From: Pseudomonas sp. QS1027
GTDB lineage: Bacteria; Pseudomonadota; Gammaproteobacteria; Pseudomonadales; Pseudomonadaceae
Direction: 5' to 3'
Length of the DNA: 64,000 nucleotides
NCBI RefSeq assembly: GCF_002814235.1
Contig: NZ_PHSU01000014.1
Location: forward strand, 124,001-188,000
Shown here one piece after another: positions 34,629 through 44,550 of the stretch. Every line of letters starts with the position of its first letter. The first letter of the stretch is position 1. The position numbers and the translations under genes are program-made. Under the pieces are notes generated by a model. The model saw only the letters and a program-made list of their open reading frames with translations, searched no databases and was not told the DNA's origin.

Positions 34629-35825
34629 ATGATGTCCTCTTCCTCCAGTCGCCCATCCTCCGGATTCGGCGCCTTCTGCATGGCCAGTTTCCTGCTGTCG
34701 GTCGCCTACGGCTCGACCTTCCTGCTGGCCTTGCTGGTCAAGTCCTTCGGTGGCAACGAGCATGATGCCGGACAGGTCATTGCTACGGCGATGTTCAGTA
34801 CCCTGGTCGCGGTCATCGGCTCGGGGCACATGATGAATCGCTGGGGGGCGGCGCGCTGTGTCGCCTTTGCGGCGGTGTGCCTGGCCTGTGCTTCGCTGGG
34901 GTTTGCCCTGGTCAAAGGGCTGGGCGTCGCCTTGCTGCTTTGCGGCCTGCTGCTGGGCCTGGGTTGGGGGATTTTCTACACCCTGGGGCCGATCATGGTC
35001 GCCGCGATGATCGAGCCTGCGCGGCGTACCCACTGTTTTGCCTTGCTCTCGGGGAGCATGCTGACCGGTATCGGTAGCGGTCCGATTGCCGGCAAGCTCG
35101 CCGGCTACTTCGGTTTGCCGATCCAGACCGCGTTCTTCTGTGCCGCCACCACCGCGATACTCGGCGGCCTGTATTTCTGGCACCTCGGCACTCGCGACGA
35201 GGTGGGCACGGCCAACCGGCAGGCCTTCAAGATCAGCGCGGCGTCGGCGGTTCAGGTGCTGCGCTCAAGGTCAGTGTTCTCGATCCTGATGGTCGGGCTG
35301 GGCGGTGCGATCTTCGGTGGCCTGGGCAGTTTTCAAACCAGCTATGCCGCCAGCCTTGGCCTCGACTATTCGCTGTTCTTCCTCTGTTTCATGGGGGCTG
35401 CCATCGCTTGTCGGCTGCTGATTGCCGGTTGGGTGGTCAAGCGCAACCCCTTTGCCGCCTCCAGCGTATTGACCACGCTGATGCTGCTGGCAGTACTCGG
35501 TTTTGGCCAATGGGTGCACGACAGCCTGAGTTACGGCGCCATGGCGGCGTTGCTCGGCATCGGTTACGGCCTGAATTACTCGGTGATCAACGGGCTGGCG
35601 GCCAATGAAGCACCGCCGGGGCTGACTGCACAGGCGCTGTTGCTGTTCAGCCTGGCCTATTTCCTCGGGGTTTTTGGTTTCCCCTTCGTGGCCGGCAAGC
35701 TGATCGCCGATGGCGGCGTGCACGGCATGCTGTTCAGCACCGGACTGATTGCCGGGCTGGTATGGATCATCAGTATCGGCCGCTGGCTGAGCAGTCTGGC
35801 GCCTGCAAGCGTGCGCGAAACCTAG
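34629..35825 (+). CDS. MFS transporter (12 TM)
   Basis: 398 residues, the usual length of 12-helix MFS carriers, starting SGFGAFCMASFLLSVAYGSTFLLALLVKSFGG. Motif-like 'GSGHMMNRWGAARCV' lies between helices 2 and 3, and the two halves are separated at about residue 200. Substrate unknown. It is next to a divergent/convergent DeoR regulator gene whose stop lies 12 bases after its own stop. Confidence 0.85.
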   Translation: MMSSSSSRPSSGFGAFCMASFLLSVAYGSTFLLALLVKSFGGNEHDAGQVIATAMFSTLVAVIGSGHMMNRWGAARCVAFAAVCLACASLGFALVKGLGVALLLCGLLLGLGWGIFYTLGPIMVAAMIEPARRTHCFALLSGSMLTGIGSGPIAGKLAGYFGLPIQTAFFCAATTAILGGLYFWHLGTRDEVGTANRQAFKISAASAVQVLRSRSVFSILMVGLGGAIFGGLGSFQTSYAASLGLDYSLFFLCFMGAAIACRLLIAGWVVKRNPFAASSVLTTLMLLAVLGFGQWVHDSLSYGAMAALLGIGYGLNYSVINGLAANEAPPGLTAQALLLFSLAYFLGVFGFPFVAGKLIADGGVHGMLFSTGLIAGLVWIISIGRWLSSLAPASVRET

Positions 35826-35836
35826 GAGTCCCGGAC

Positions 35837-36607
35837 TCAGGCCAGGATGATTTCCTTGAGCCCGGCTTTCAGTGCCTCGAACGCCACTTCTTCGCTGGCT
35901 CGCTGATTGGTCACCAGCACGTCGATACGTTCCGCCGGGCAGAAGCTGATACGGCTCTGTACGCCGAGCTTGCTGTAGTCGGCGAGGATGACTACCCGTT
36001 CGGCGTTCTCGGCCATGGCCCGGGCCACCTCGCTTTCACGATGATCGTAGTTGCTGGCGCCGTACTGGGCGTCCACGCCCACTGGCGAGAGCAGCGCGAG
36101 GTCGGCGCGGTAGCGGCCGATTTCCGCCACGGTGGTCGCGCCCACCGTGGCCGGTGAGCGGTCGCCGAGGGAGCCGCCGAGGACGATCACCTCGTTATGC
36201 CGGCTGCCCGGCGCGCTGCCGCCGCGCAGATGCAGCGCGACGTTGAACGAGTTGGTGATCACCGTCAGCCCACCCAGCTTGGCCAGTTCCTGGGCAAGAA
36301 TCTCAGTGGTGGTTCCGGCGTCGATAAAAACCGTCTGGCCGTGGCTGAGCAGGCTTACCGCGGCTCGGGCCACGTCACGCTTGAACTTGACGTTGATATG
36401 CGCGCGCTCGGCTATCGGCGCCTCGTCCTCGACCGTGATCGCGCCACCGTGGATACGTTTCAACTCACCCAGGGCTTCCAGTGCCACCAGGTCGCGGCGC
36501 ACCGTTTCGCGGGAAACATTCAGTTCCGTGACGATACGGTCGGTGGTCACGCGCTGCAAGGTTGCCAGCAGTGCACGAATCCGCTGGTAACGCTCTTCTT
36601 GCCACAT
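35837..36607 (-). CDS. DeoR-family (GlpR-like) regulator
   Basis: 256 residues. N-terminal winged helix at about 1-55: RYQRIRALLATLQRVTTDRIVTELNVSRETVRRDLVALEALGELKRIHGGA. The C-terminal DeoRC sugar-phosphate isomerase-like domain includes VFIDAGTTTEILAQEL and the usual 'VILADYSKLG'. These regulators sense phosphorylated sugars or polyols. It is divergent from the HAD phosphatase gene, with an inverted repeat in the gap. Confidence 0.92.
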   Translation of the reverse strand: MWQEERYQRIRALLATLQRVTTDRIVTELNVSRETVRRDLVALEALGELKRIHGGAITVEDEAPIAERAHINVKFKRDVARAAVSLLSHGQTVFIDAGTTTEILAQELAKLGGLTVITNSFNVALHLRGGSAPGSRHNEVIVLGGSLGDRSPATVGATTVAEIGRYRADLALLSPVGVDAQYGASNYDHRESEVARAMAENAERVVILADYSKLGVQSRISFCPAERIDVLVTNQRASEEVAFEALKAGLKEIILA

Positions 36608-36714
36608 ACCTCATGTCCTTGCTGTTGGGATCAGTATCCGAACACGCATTGTGGGAGGCGGGACAGCGCTGTCAAGTTTGGCGGCCCATCACCGTCGGTC
36701 AGAAAGTGTCGATG

Positions 36715-36740
36715 TGCCATAAATGTGTAATATTGTGGCA
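36715..36740. promoter_or_regulatory. Candidate DeoR operator
   Basis: TGCCATAA (36715-36722) and TTGTGGCA (36733-36740) form an 8-bp inverted repeat with one mismatch, ten bases apart, in the AT-rich gap between the DeoR and HAD phosphatase genes. Confidence 0.35.
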
Positions 36741-36869
36741 TTGTTGTATTTATGTGTATTTGGCGTTAGCCTCGTCGCCGGGCCTCCTGTCCCCTTGCGC
36801 CCTTGCTTTGAAACACGCACTCGCCGTCGCCCCGTTTGCGACCATTCTTCTAATTCCAGGAGTTATGCC

Positions 36870-38150
36870 ATGCAGCGTCGCCAGTTTCTGAACACCCTTG
36901 CCGCCGTTTCCGTTGTCAGTCCCCTGTTGTTGAGCGGTCGCCTTGCCGAGGCCGCGACGACCAAGGCCGTGCCGAGCGAGTTGGACCCGGCACGCTGGTC
37001 GCCGCTGAACCAGAAACGTCTGCAGGCGGTGATCGACCAGCATGGTGTGAAGAGTGCGTCCTACCACCCGGACAAACGTCCGTACGCGGTGTTCGACTGG
37101 GACAACACCTGCATCATGAACGACTGCGAAGAGGCGCTGCTGGTCTACCAGATGAACAATCTGCAGTACAAACTCAGCCCCGACGAGTTTGCCGCCGTGC
37201 TGCGCCAGGACGTACCCAACGGTCCGTTCATGAAGGACTACCTCACGGTCGACGGCAAGCCGGTGAACATGGAAGACATCGCCGCCGACGTCGAAGCCGA
37301 CTACCGCTGGCTGCACGCCAACTACCAGGGCCTGGCCGGCAGCAAGAGCCTGGAGGAAATCCACGCCACGGATCAGTTCAAGGACTTCTTCACCAAGCTC
37401 TACTTCATGTATGACGCGATCTGCGACAGCTATCCGGTGGAGATCGGCTACAAGTGGATCATCTACTTCTACAAGAACATGAGCACCGCCGAGTTGCAGG
37501 CGATGGCCGAGGCGTCGAACAACCACGACCTGGGCGATGGCCTGCGCAAGGTCAAGTACGAGAGCCCGAGCAGCTTGCCGGGCAAGGCCGGGGTGGTCGC
37601 CGATACGCACTTCCACGGCATCCGTATCCACGAGGAAATCCGTGGCCTGATGCACACGCTGCGGGCCAACGGCATCGACGTCTATATCAGCACCGCTTCC
37701 ATCGACGATGTGGTCCGGGTATTCGCCGGCAACCCCAACTACGGCTACGGCGTGCCGCCGGAAAACGTGATCGGCCTGCGCCTGGCCATGACCGACGGCA
37801 AGTACGAAAGTCGCTACCTGCCGGACTGGCACTTCAACTACGGCCCGGGCAAGACCATCGGGATCAAGAATATCCTGGTGGCGAAGAAGGGTTATGGCCC
37901 GGTGCTGGTGGCCGGTGACAGCGACGGCGATGCCTGGATGCTGCGTGACTTCAAGGACACCGCCGTGGGCGTGATCGTCAACCGCATGAAAAAGGGCGAG
38001 ATCGGTGCCGACAGCCAGAAGGCCGCCGAGCAGTTGGGCAAGGCGGACGCGCGTTTCGTCCTGCAGGGCCGTGACGAGCAGACCGGCCTGATGATCCCGG
38101 ATGAGAAGTCGATCAAGTACGGCAAGACCGAGCGCAAGCTGCTGGCCTGA
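36870..38150 (+). CDS. Exported HAD-superfamily phosphatase (Tat-type signal)
   Basis: 426 residues from ATG 36870 with AGGAG upstream. The N-terminus MQRRQFLNTLAAVSVVSPLLLSG carries a twin-Arg motif and hydrophobic stretch, so export by Tat is likely. HAD motif I is FDWDNT (Asp76/Asp78), motif II STASIDD, and motif IV is VAGDSDGDAWM. It resembles the periplasmic phosphorylcholine/phosphoserine phosphatases of Pseudomonas (PchP-like), but is longer and the substrate is not certain. A hairpin follows the stop. Confidence 0.8.
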   Translation: MQRRQFLNTLAAVSVVSPLLLSGRLAEAATTKAVPSELDPARWSPLNQKRLQAVIDQHGVKSASYHPDKRPYAVFDWDNTCIMNDCEEALLVYQMNNLQYKLSPDEFAAVLRQDVPNGPFMKDYLTVDGKPVNMEDIAADVEADYRWLHANYQGLAGSKSLEEIHATDQFKDFFTKLYFMYDAICDSYPVEIGYKWIIYFYKNMSTAELQAMAEASNNHDLGDGLRKVKYESPSSLPGKAGVVADTHFHGIRIHEEIRGLMHTLRANGIDVYISTASIDDVVRVFAGNPNYGYGVPPENVIGLRLAMTDGKYESRYLPDWHFNYGPGKTIGIKNILVAKKGYGPVLVAGDSDGDAWMLRDFKDTAVGVIVNRMKKGEIGADSQKAAEQLGKADARFVLQGRDEQTGLMIPDEKSIKYGKTERKLLA

Positions 38151-38156
38151 GTCCGT

Positions 38157-38191
38157 CGACTCGCGGGTGGCGCAAGGTCGCCCGCGAGTCG
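38157..38191 (+). terminator. 11-bp hairpin after the HAD phosphatase gene
   Basis: CGACTCGCGGG (38157-38167) pairs perfectly with CCCGCGAGTCG (38181-38191) around 13 bases, starting seven bases after the stop. No T-run follows, so it may be a weak terminator or an mRNA 3' end stabiliser. The rest of 38192-38393 shows nothing else. Confidence 0.55.
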
Positions 38192-38393
38192 CACTGTTAT
38201 CCGGCTTGTTGATCCTGGCGCTGTCCAGGGTCGCAAGTCAGTTGTTGCGCACTCTTCAATATTCCGTTCAACGTGCACTATCCCGCTACGACTTTTCCTC
38301 GATTGACCGTTGTTACAGTGATTTCTCGAACGCAAGTTTTGTGACTTGCCGTTAGGTCATCAACCGGTTTTTCTATTTATCGAGAGTCGTTTT

Positions 38394-39107
38394 ATGAATA
38401 CCGACGCCCCCGTCAGCAACACCGCGCTTATCCTGCTTGAGGGCCGGAACGATATCCTCAACGTTAGCGATCTGGCCACTCATAAAGTACCCGCCCCCGA
38501 TCTTGTTACGGTAGTGACCCTGCGCGATCTGACTCACTCCGATCAACCGGTGACGCTGGATACCAGCCGGCAAAAGGGCGTGTTGTTCAGTGTCAAATAC
38601 GCGTTGTGTCAAAGACAGGCCAGGGGCCGCTATGAACTGTTCAGCCGAGTGTATTTCGGCGACACCATTACCCATGAGGGACACCACCCGGTGACACTGG
38701 GCGAGCAGGATCAAGGGGATATCGTCATTCGCGTGGATCCCAGGACCAGTCCGCCTCCCGTCCCGGTTACCCGGCTGGTGGTTCTTGAGGGCATTGGCGA
38801 TTGGACAACCCGGGAAACTCGCGATCCCGATCGGGTGACGGAAGTCAGACTGATGGATGTCACTGATCCCACCCAGCCCATCATTATGGACATGAGTCGA
38901 AAAACAGGAAATCAGTTCGAAATAAAATATGCCCACTGTCAAGTTCGGCCAGGGCACGTCTATCAATTGTCAGGTACGACTTACCAGCAGGATAAAATCA
39001 CGCATATCGGAAGTATGGGTATTACCCTGGACGGCAATGGGCACAAAGGACTGTCCATAGAGTTTCGTAAACTTGTTGATCGGGACCTGACACCGCGCGA
39101 GCGCTGA
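38394..39107 (+). CDS. Tandem-repeat protein, two YbaY/YscW-like domains
   Basis: 237 residues made of two ~95-residue repeats. Repeat 1 begins LILLEGRNDILNVSDLATH, continues APDLVTVVTLRDLTHSDQPVTLDTSRQ and ends YELFSRVYFGDTITHEGHHPVTLG. Repeat 2 begins LVVLEGIGDWTTRETRDPDR, continues VTEVRLMDVTDPTQPIIMDMSRK and ends YQLSGTTYQQDKITHIGSMGITLDG. The 'V.VTL.DVT..D.P' strand and '.Y.L...I' strand recall the YbaY/YscW lipoprotein beta-sandwich (inference by eye), but there is no signal peptide or lipobox. Function unknown. Confidence 0.65.
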   Translation: MNTDAPVSNTALILLEGRNDILNVSDLATHKVPAPDLVTVVTLRDLTHSDQPVTLDTSRQKGVLFSVKYALCQRQARGRYELFSRVYFGDTITHEGHHPVTLGEQDQGDIVIRVDPRTSPPPVPVTRLVVLEGIGDWTTRETRDPDRVTEVRLMDVTDPTQPIIMDMSRKTGNQFEIKYAHCQVRPGHVYQLSGTTYQQDKITHIGSMGITLDGNGHKGLSIEFRKLVDRDLTPRER

Positions 39108-39199
39108 GACCGATCTTTTGCAGGGGACGTACTACACTGGTGGAGTGATTGGCGTCCCCAGCAACTGAATGCTCAAGCAACCTGCCTCGGAGTGGTGTC

Positions 39200-40822
39200 A
39201 TGCAGACAAGGAACATCAGGTTGACCTCCAGATCCCTGCTCGGTTTCGGGCTGATCTGTCTGCTGCTGATCAGCCTCGGGCTGACCTCGCTGTACCGCAT
39301 GAAAGAAATCCATGACGCCTCCCTGGCGCTGCAAACGAACTGGTTGCCGAGTGTGCGCCAGGCCGCCCGTATCCAGAATGCCGCGTTGCTCTACCGGCTC
39401 GATGGCCGCCGCTTCGTCATGGATGAAGACCGCCAGAGCAAAAGCTCCCAGGACAAACTGGCAGCGCTGAAAACCACCCTGAGCCAGGAAACCGAGAAAT
39501 ACGCCTCGATGGTTTCCAGCCCCGAGGAAAAACAGCGCTATGACCAGGTGGTGGCGAACGTGCGCACTTACCAGGACTTGCTCGATCAACTGGTGGTCAT
39601 GAGCCAGACCGCGTCCTTCGAGGCCATGACCCATTTCATTCGTGACACCAGCAGCGAAGCGGCGAAAAAACTGCAGGCTTCAATTGAAGCGCTGATGAGC
39701 ATCAACGAAGAAGGCGCCGGGCGCTCGGGGCAGGTTGCGAATGGCAGCTATGACAGCGCGTTCCTGATGACGCTGATGTTCATGGTCCTGGCCCTGGTGG
39801 TCACCTGTGTCGTGGCGCTGCTGTTTACCCGCAGCATCGCGCAGCCGATCAATGCCTTGCGCCTGTCGATGCAGAAAATCGCCGACGGCGACCTGAAGAG
39901 CAAGGTGGAGATCAGCGGGCGGGACGAAATCACCGACTTGCAGACTGTCGCCGCCGCCATGCGCTCGAGTCTCAAGAACACCATCGAACATATCGCCGAC
40001 TCGTCCCGGCAACTGGCTTCCGCGGCGGAGCAGATGAGCGCGATTACCCACGAGTCGACGGCGGGTATCCAGAGGCAGAGTGTTGAAACCGACCAGGCCG
40101 CCACCGCCGTCAACCAGATGACCGCGGCCGTCGAGGAAGTGGCGAGAAATGCCGTTTCGGCCTCGGAGTCGACCCAGGCTTCGGAACGCTCGGCGCGGGT
40201 TGTCCAGGACCGCGTGGGTGAGACCATCGACTCCATCGAACGCTTGAGCAGCCGGGTCGAACAGACCAAGACCGATATAGAAGGCCTGGCCGGGCAAGCC
40301 CTGCACATTGCCAAGGTGCTTGACGTGATCGGCTCCATCGCCGAGCAGACCAATCTGCTGGCGCTGAACGCCGCCATCGAGGCCGCACGGGCCGGCGAAC
40401 AGGGTCGGGGCTTTGCGGTGGTGGCGGATGAAGTGCGCGCGCTGGCCCATCGCACCCAGCAGTCGACCCAGGAAATCGAGCAGATGGTCAAGGGTATCCA
40501 GCTCGACTCGAAGAAGGCCGTGGAGTCGATGAACCACAGCAGCGAAGAAACCCGGGTGACCCGCTCGCTGGCCCATGAAACGGGCCTGGCGATCGAGGAA
40601 GTGACCTTGTCGATCTCCCATATCAATGACAAGAACCTGCTGATCGCCACGGCTTCCGAGCAACAGGCGCAGGTAGCCCGCTCGGTCGACCGCAACCTGG
40701 TGAGCATTCGCGATCTGTCCATCCAGAGTTCGTCGGCCGCGAGCCAGACTTCGATCGCCAGCAACGAACTGTCCAAACTGGCCGGGAGCCTGAATCACCT
40801 GATCGCGCGGTTTTCACTGTAG
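39200..40822 (+). CDS. Methyl-accepting chemotaxis protein
   Basis: 540 residues from ATG 39200. Membrane helix 1 at about 12-33, a four-helix-bundle ligand domain to about 188, membrane helix 2 at about 190-215, HAMP to about 270, then the signalling hairpin with the conserved tip [42 protein letters not shown]. There is no C-terminal CheR-tethering pentapeptide. It transmits an unknown periplasmic signal to CheA. The HD-GYP-type gene follows by about 50 bases. Confidence 0.93.
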   Translation: MQTRNIRLTSRSLLGFGLICLLLISLGLTSLYRMKEIHDASLALQTNWLPSVRQAARIQNAALLYRLDGRRFVMDEDRQSKSSQDKLAALKTTLSQETEKYASMVSSPEEKQRYDQVVANVRTYQDLLDQLVVMSQTASFEAMTHFIRDTSSEAAKKLQASIEALMSINEEGAGRSGQVANGSYDSAFLMTLMFMVLALVVTCVVALLFTRSIAQPINALRLSMQKIADGDLKSKVEISGRDEITDLQTVAAAMRSSLKNTIEHIADSSRQLASAAEQMSAITHESTAGIQRQSVETDQAATAVNQMTAAVEEVARNAVSASESTQASERSARVVQDRVGETIDSIERLSSRVEQTKTDIEGLAGQALHIAKVLDVIGSIAEQTNLLALNAAIEAARAGEQGRGFAVVADEVRALAHRTQQSTQEIEQMVKGIQLDSKKAVESMNHSSEETRVTRSLAHETGLAIEEVTLSISHINDKNLLIATASEQQAQVARSVDRNLVSIRDLSIQSSSAASQTSIASNELSKLAGSLNHLIARFSL

Positions 40823-40873
40823 TCAGACTTCCAGGGAGGTGCTTCGGTGTGACAAGAAACCAGGATGTCCATC

Positions 40874-42109
40874 ATGCTAAGACAGATACAGGTGAGCGAG
40901 CTTCGTGTCGGTATGTATGTACAATCCTTCTGCGGCTCCTGGATGGACCACCCGTTCTGGCGCAGCCACTTTCTGCTCGATGATGAAGAGGATCTGCAAA
41001 AGATCCGCGCCTCCGGTCTCGCCGCGCTCTGGATAGATACCGACAAGGGCCTGGATGTCGAGGTCGAGGAACCCGTTGCGGCGGATCCTGAGCCGCTGGC
41101 CATTCCGGTGCAGGAGCGGCCACGCAATCGCCCGCGGATTGCCATGAGCGACGAGGTGGTCCATGCGTTGAATCTGTGCGCCCGGACCAAGGCCGCGGTG
41201 CTGAGCCTGTTCGGTGACCTGCGGATGGGCAGGGCGGTTCATCCCGAGCAGATTTCCCACCTGATCGCGGAAATCTCGGATTCGCTGATGCGCCATCCCG
41301 ACGCCCTGATCAGCCTGGCCCGGCTCAAGACCAGCGATGAATACACCTACATGCATTCAGTGGCGGTGTGTGCCCTGATGATGAGCCTGGCCTACCGTTT
41401 GAACCTGCCTGAAGGCCTGGTGAAAGAGGCCGGCATGGCGGGCATCCTGCATGAAGTGGGCAAGATGATGGTGCCTGCCGAGTTGCTGAGTAAAACCTCG
41501 CCACTCACCGAGGGCGAGTTCGCGAGCCTGCGCCGCCATCCGGAGATCGGCGCGAAGATGATTCTCGACACCCGCCATTTCAGCCCGAGGGTGGTGGATG
41601 TCTGCCTGCATCATCATGAGCGGGTCGATGGCAGTGGTTATCCGCACAAGCTCTGTGGCACGCAGATCAGCCTGTTTTCGCGGATGGCCGCAGTGTGTGA
41701 CAGCTATGACTCGGTGACCTCCGAGCGACATGGCAAACCGGCCTGGACGGCGGCCGAGGCCATTCGAAAAATGGCCGATTGGAAAGGCCAGTTCGATGAG
41801 CAGATCTTCCATGCTTTCGTCCGCTGCATCGGGATCTATCCGGTGGGCGCCCTGGTGCTGTTGCACAGCGGCCGCCTGGCGATCGTCATGGAGCAACATG
41901 AGCAGTCCTTGCTGACCCCTCGGGTGAAGGTGTTCTACTCCTCGAAACTGCGGATGCCGATTGCCCAGGCGGTCATCGATCTGGCCGTTGCCGGCGAACA
42001 TGACTCGATCGTCAGCCTGGAGTCGGTCAAGAAGTGGGGATTCAAGCACCTGGACGAACTGTGGTCGGGTATTTCCATTGGCAAACAGTCGATCTTCAAT
42101 ACCGCCTAG
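40874..42109 (+). CDS. HD-GYP-domain protein with DUF3391, HE variant
   Basis: 411 residues from ATG 40874, chosen because CAGG lies nine bases before it and families begin MLRQIQVSELRVGMYV; ATG 40865 adds three residues. N-terminal DUF3391 (1-130) is followed by HD-GYP. The GYP motif HHERVDGSGYP is intact, but the metal-binding 'HD' reads HE: GILHEVGKMMVPAELL. The upstream His (YTYMHSVAV) is kept. HD-GYP proteins hydrolyse cyclic di-GMP; the Asp to Glu change may lower or alter metal binding, so activity is not assured. It may be co-transcribed with the chemoreceptor gene. Confidence 0.88.
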   Translation: MLRQIQVSELRVGMYVQSFCGSWMDHPFWRSHFLLDDEEDLQKIRASGLAALWIDTDKGLDVEVEEPVAADPEPLAIPVQERPRNRPRIAMSDEVVHALNLCARTKAAVLSLFGDLRMGRAVHPEQISHLIAEISDSLMRHPDALISLARLKTSDEYTYMHSVAVCALMMSLAYRLNLPEGLVKEAGMAGILHEVGKMMVPAELLSKTSPLTEGEFASLRRHPEIGAKMILDTRHFSPRVVDVCLHHHERVDGSGYPHKLCGTQISLFSRMAAVCDSYDSVTSERHGKPAWTAAEAIRKMADWKGQFDEQIFHAFVRCIGIYPVGALVLLHSGRLAIVMEQHEQSLLTPRVKVFYSSKLRMPIAQAVIDLAVAGEHDSIVSLESVKKWGFKHLDELWSGISIGKQSIFNTA

Positions 42110-42112
42110 GGC

Positions 42113-43009
42113 TCAGGCCGTTGTCTCCACCGCCAGCGCCTTGACCAGGAACTCGATAAAGGCCCGGGTCTTCTGCGGCACCCGGCGCGCCGAGGGGTAG
42201 ACCGCGTTGATACTGATCGCCGGGGCCTGCCAGTTGCACAGCACCGGCACCAGGGTGCCGGCGGCCAGGGCATCTTCGACGATAAAGTCCGGCAGCAGGG
42301 CGATGCCCATGCCGGCCTGCGCGGCCTGGGCCAGCAGGTCGCCATTGTTGGCGTGCAGCGGTCCGGTGACGTTGACCCGCTGGGTTTCCTTGCCATTGCT
42401 CAGTTGCAGGCTGACGCCGCTTTGCAGGTAGCCGTAGTTCAGGCATTGATGGGCCGTCAGGTCCTTCGGTGTTTGCGGTGTGCCTGCCCGGGCCAGATAG
42501 GCCGGCGAGGCCACCATGACCCGGGGCGCGGGGGCGAGCAAACGGGCGACCAGGGAGGAGTCCGGCAGGTTGGCGATGCGGATGGTGACATCGAAGCCAC
42601 CGCGCACCGGGTCGACTTGCTGGTCGCTGAGCACCAGTTGCAATTCCACGTTCGGATGCTGCTGGTGAAACAGCGGAATCAGCGGCCCCAGCCGCCGCAG
42701 GCCGAAGGACATGGGCGCGTTGACCCGCAGCACGCCGCGCAGTTCGCCGACGCCATCGCGGGCCCGTTGTTCGGTTTCATCCAGGGATGCCAGCAGCTCG
42801 CGGGCCGCCTCGTAGTATTCCGCGCCGGCTTCGGTCAGGTGCAGGCTGCGGGTGGTGCGTTGCAGCAGTTGCACACCAATGGCCTCTTCCAGCGCCTGGA
42901 TCTGCTTGCTGACTTTTGAACGCGGTACGTCCATGGCCCGTGCCGCCGCGGCAAAGCCATTGGCGCCGACGGTGGCGACGAAGGCACGCATGCAGTCAAT
43001 ACGATCCAT
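42113..43009 (-). CDS. LysR-family regulator
   Basis: 298 residues. Winged helix: DRIDCMRAFVATVGANGFAAAARAMDVPRSKVSKQIQALEEAIGVQLLQRTTRSLHLTEAG. The effector domain has RGVLRVNAPMSFGLRRLGPLIPLF and 'DVTIRIANLPDSSLVARLLAP', the CrgA-like group. Its stop lies three bases after the HD-GYP stop in the opposite direction. The divergent neighbour is the small exported peptide gene at 43224. Target unknown. Confidence 0.92.
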   Translation of the reverse strand: MDRIDCMRAFVATVGANGFAAAARAMDVPRSKVSKQIQALEEAIGVQLLQRTTRSLHLTEAGAEYYEAARELLASLDETEQRARDGVGELRGVLRVNAPMSFGLRRLGPLIPLFHQQHPNVELQLVLSDQQVDPVRGGFDVTIRIANLPDSSLVARLLAPAPRVMVASPAYLARAGTPQTPKDLTAHQCLNYGYLQSGVSLQLSNGKETQRVNVTGPLHANNGDLLAQAAQAGMGIALLPDFIVEDALAAGTLVPVLCNWQAPAISINAVYPSARRVPQKTRAFIEFLVKALAVETTA

Positions 43010-43223
43010 ATTGTCCCTTTTCCAGAATCAATGCTCTGCGGATTCTAGGGCGTTGACTGGAGCTTATCCAGCGCCGGAGACGGCCTGTACCGTGGTTTTC
43101 CTGATGAGGTTCCTGTAAAAAATTTCATCCTGCGGGGAACAGTCTGAAATGCACCGATCGATAGCATGAGCCCAAGTCAGCAGAAACAAGTGCCGACGAA
43201 CTCAAACTATTGGAGAGTGACTG

Positions 43224-43436
43224 ATGAAATCCCTTAAAGCATTGTTGATCGTAACCCTGATGACCGCTTCCGTTGCGGCCATGGCCGAAGGCGGCGGTGA
43301 TGGCGGCGATAAAGTCATGGCACGGATGGACGCGGCCCGCGATACGTCCATGGCCTATTACCAGCAGTCTGAAAAGGCCCAGGCCGTGGCTGCCGAGAAG
43401 TCGGGGTCGTCCAACAGCATCGAACGCACCAACTGA
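43224..43436 (+). CDS. Small exported peptide
   Basis: 70 residues. The signal peptide MKSLKALLIVTLMTASVAAMA is followed by a 49-residue mature peptide, Gly-rich then helical (GGGDGGDKVMARMDAARDTSMAYYQQSEKAQ) and polar at the end. GGAGAG lies six bases before the ATG. Similar short exported peptides are frequent in Pseudomonas and sometimes metal- or stress-regulated, but no function is claimed here. A terminator-like hairpin follows at 43465. Confidence 0.75.
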   Translation: MKSLKALLIVTLMTASVAAMAEGGGDGGDKVMARMDAARDTSMAYYQQSEKAQAVAAEKSGSSNSIERTN

Positions 43437-43464
43437 CGGTGCGGGTCGAGCAGCCCAGCGGTTC

Positions 43465-43496
43465 GCCCCACAGGCGCTTGACGCCTGGTGTGGGGC
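43465..43496 (+). terminator. Hairpin after the small exported peptide gene
   Basis: GCCCCACA and GGCG (43465-43476) pair with CGCC and TGTGGGGC (43482-43496) with a short bulge and a small loop, 29 bases after the stop. No T-run. The remaining sequence to 43629 shows no gene. Confidence 0.5.
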
Positions 43497-43629
43497 TCCG
43501 GGTCAGGAAAGAACAGGTATCAAGCGGGTCGCTGACTGGCCGTGTGGCAGCAGGACCTGAACAGAGCGTTGTCCCGGGTAGCGGAGTAGCCGACTGCCCG
43601 GGTCGCCTTGGGAGCGAGTAAAGCTCAGG

Positions 43630-44550
43630 TTACTGAGCTAGCAACGCTTCGAGCTTTTCCTGGTCACGGGCGAACTGACGAATACCCTCGGCCAGTTTCT
43701 CGGTGGCCATGGCGTCTTCGTTGGAGGCCCAGCGGAACTGCGCTTCATTCAGGTTCAGGCGCGGTTCACCCGCGGCCCCCGGCACCAGTCGACGCTCCAG
43801 CTGGCCTTCGTCCTGGCCCAGCTTTTCCAGCAGGTCCGGGCTGATGGTCAGGCGGTCGCAACCGGCCAGTTGTTCGATCTGGTTGAGGTTGCGGAAGCTC
43901 GCGCCCATGACCACGGTTTTGTAGTCGTTGGACTTGTAGTAGTTGTAGATGCGGGTCACCGACTGCACGCCCGGATCGTCGGCACCGCTGTATTCGTTGC
44001 CGGTGGACTTCTTGTACCAGTCGTAGATCCGGCCCACGAACGGCGAGATCAGGAATACCCCGGCATCGGCGCAGGCCGCGGCCTGGGCGAAGGAGAACAG
44101 CAGGGTCAGGTTGGTCTGGATTCCCTCTTTTTCCAGTTTCTCGGCGGCGCGGATGCCTTCCCAGGTCGAAGCCAGCTTGATCAGCACGCGGTCACGGCCT
44201 ACGCCGACCTTGTCGTACAGCTCGACCAATTGGTGGGCCTTGCCCAGTAGCGCGGTTTCATCGAAGGACAGGCGTGCGTCGACTTCGGTGGAAATCCGCC
44301 CTGGAATCACTTTGAGAATGCCACTGCCCACGGAGACCGCGAAATGGTCGCAGGCCAGGCCCACATTGCCCTTGGCGTGGGACACGGCGGCCTTGAGCAG
44401 GTCGGCGTAGCCTGGCAGCGCGGCGGCCTTGAGCAGCAGCGAAGGGTTGGTGGTAGCGTCGACCGGCTTCAGGCGGGTAATGGCATCGAGGTCGCCGGTG
44501 TCAGCGACCACGGTGGTGAACTGCTTGAGTTGTGCAAGCTTCGAAGTCAT
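43630..44550 (-). CDS. tal: Transaldolase
   Basis: 306 residues from ATG 44550. The sequence follows TalB closely: [41 protein letters not shown], the Schiff-base lysine in [23 protein letters not shown], and [16 protein letters not shown]...[22 protein letters not shown]. It moves a dihydroxyacetone unit between sugar phosphates in the non-oxidative pentose-phosphate pathway. It stands alone here. Confidence 0.97.
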   Translation of the reverse strand: MTSKLAQLKQFTTVVADTGDLDAITRLKPVDATTNPSLLLKAAALPGYADLLKAAVSHAKGNVGLACDHFAVSVGSGILKVIPGRISTEVDARLSFDETALLGKAHQLVELYDKVGVGRDRVLIKLASTWEGIRAAEKLEKEGIQTNLTLLFSFAQAAACADAGVFLISPFVGRIYDWYKKSTGNEYSGADDPGVQSVTRIYNYYKSNDYKTVVMGASFRNLNQIEQLAGCDRLTISPDLLEKLGQDEGQLERRLVPGAAGEPRLNLNEAQFRWASNEDAMATEKLAEGIRQFARDQEKLEALLAQ

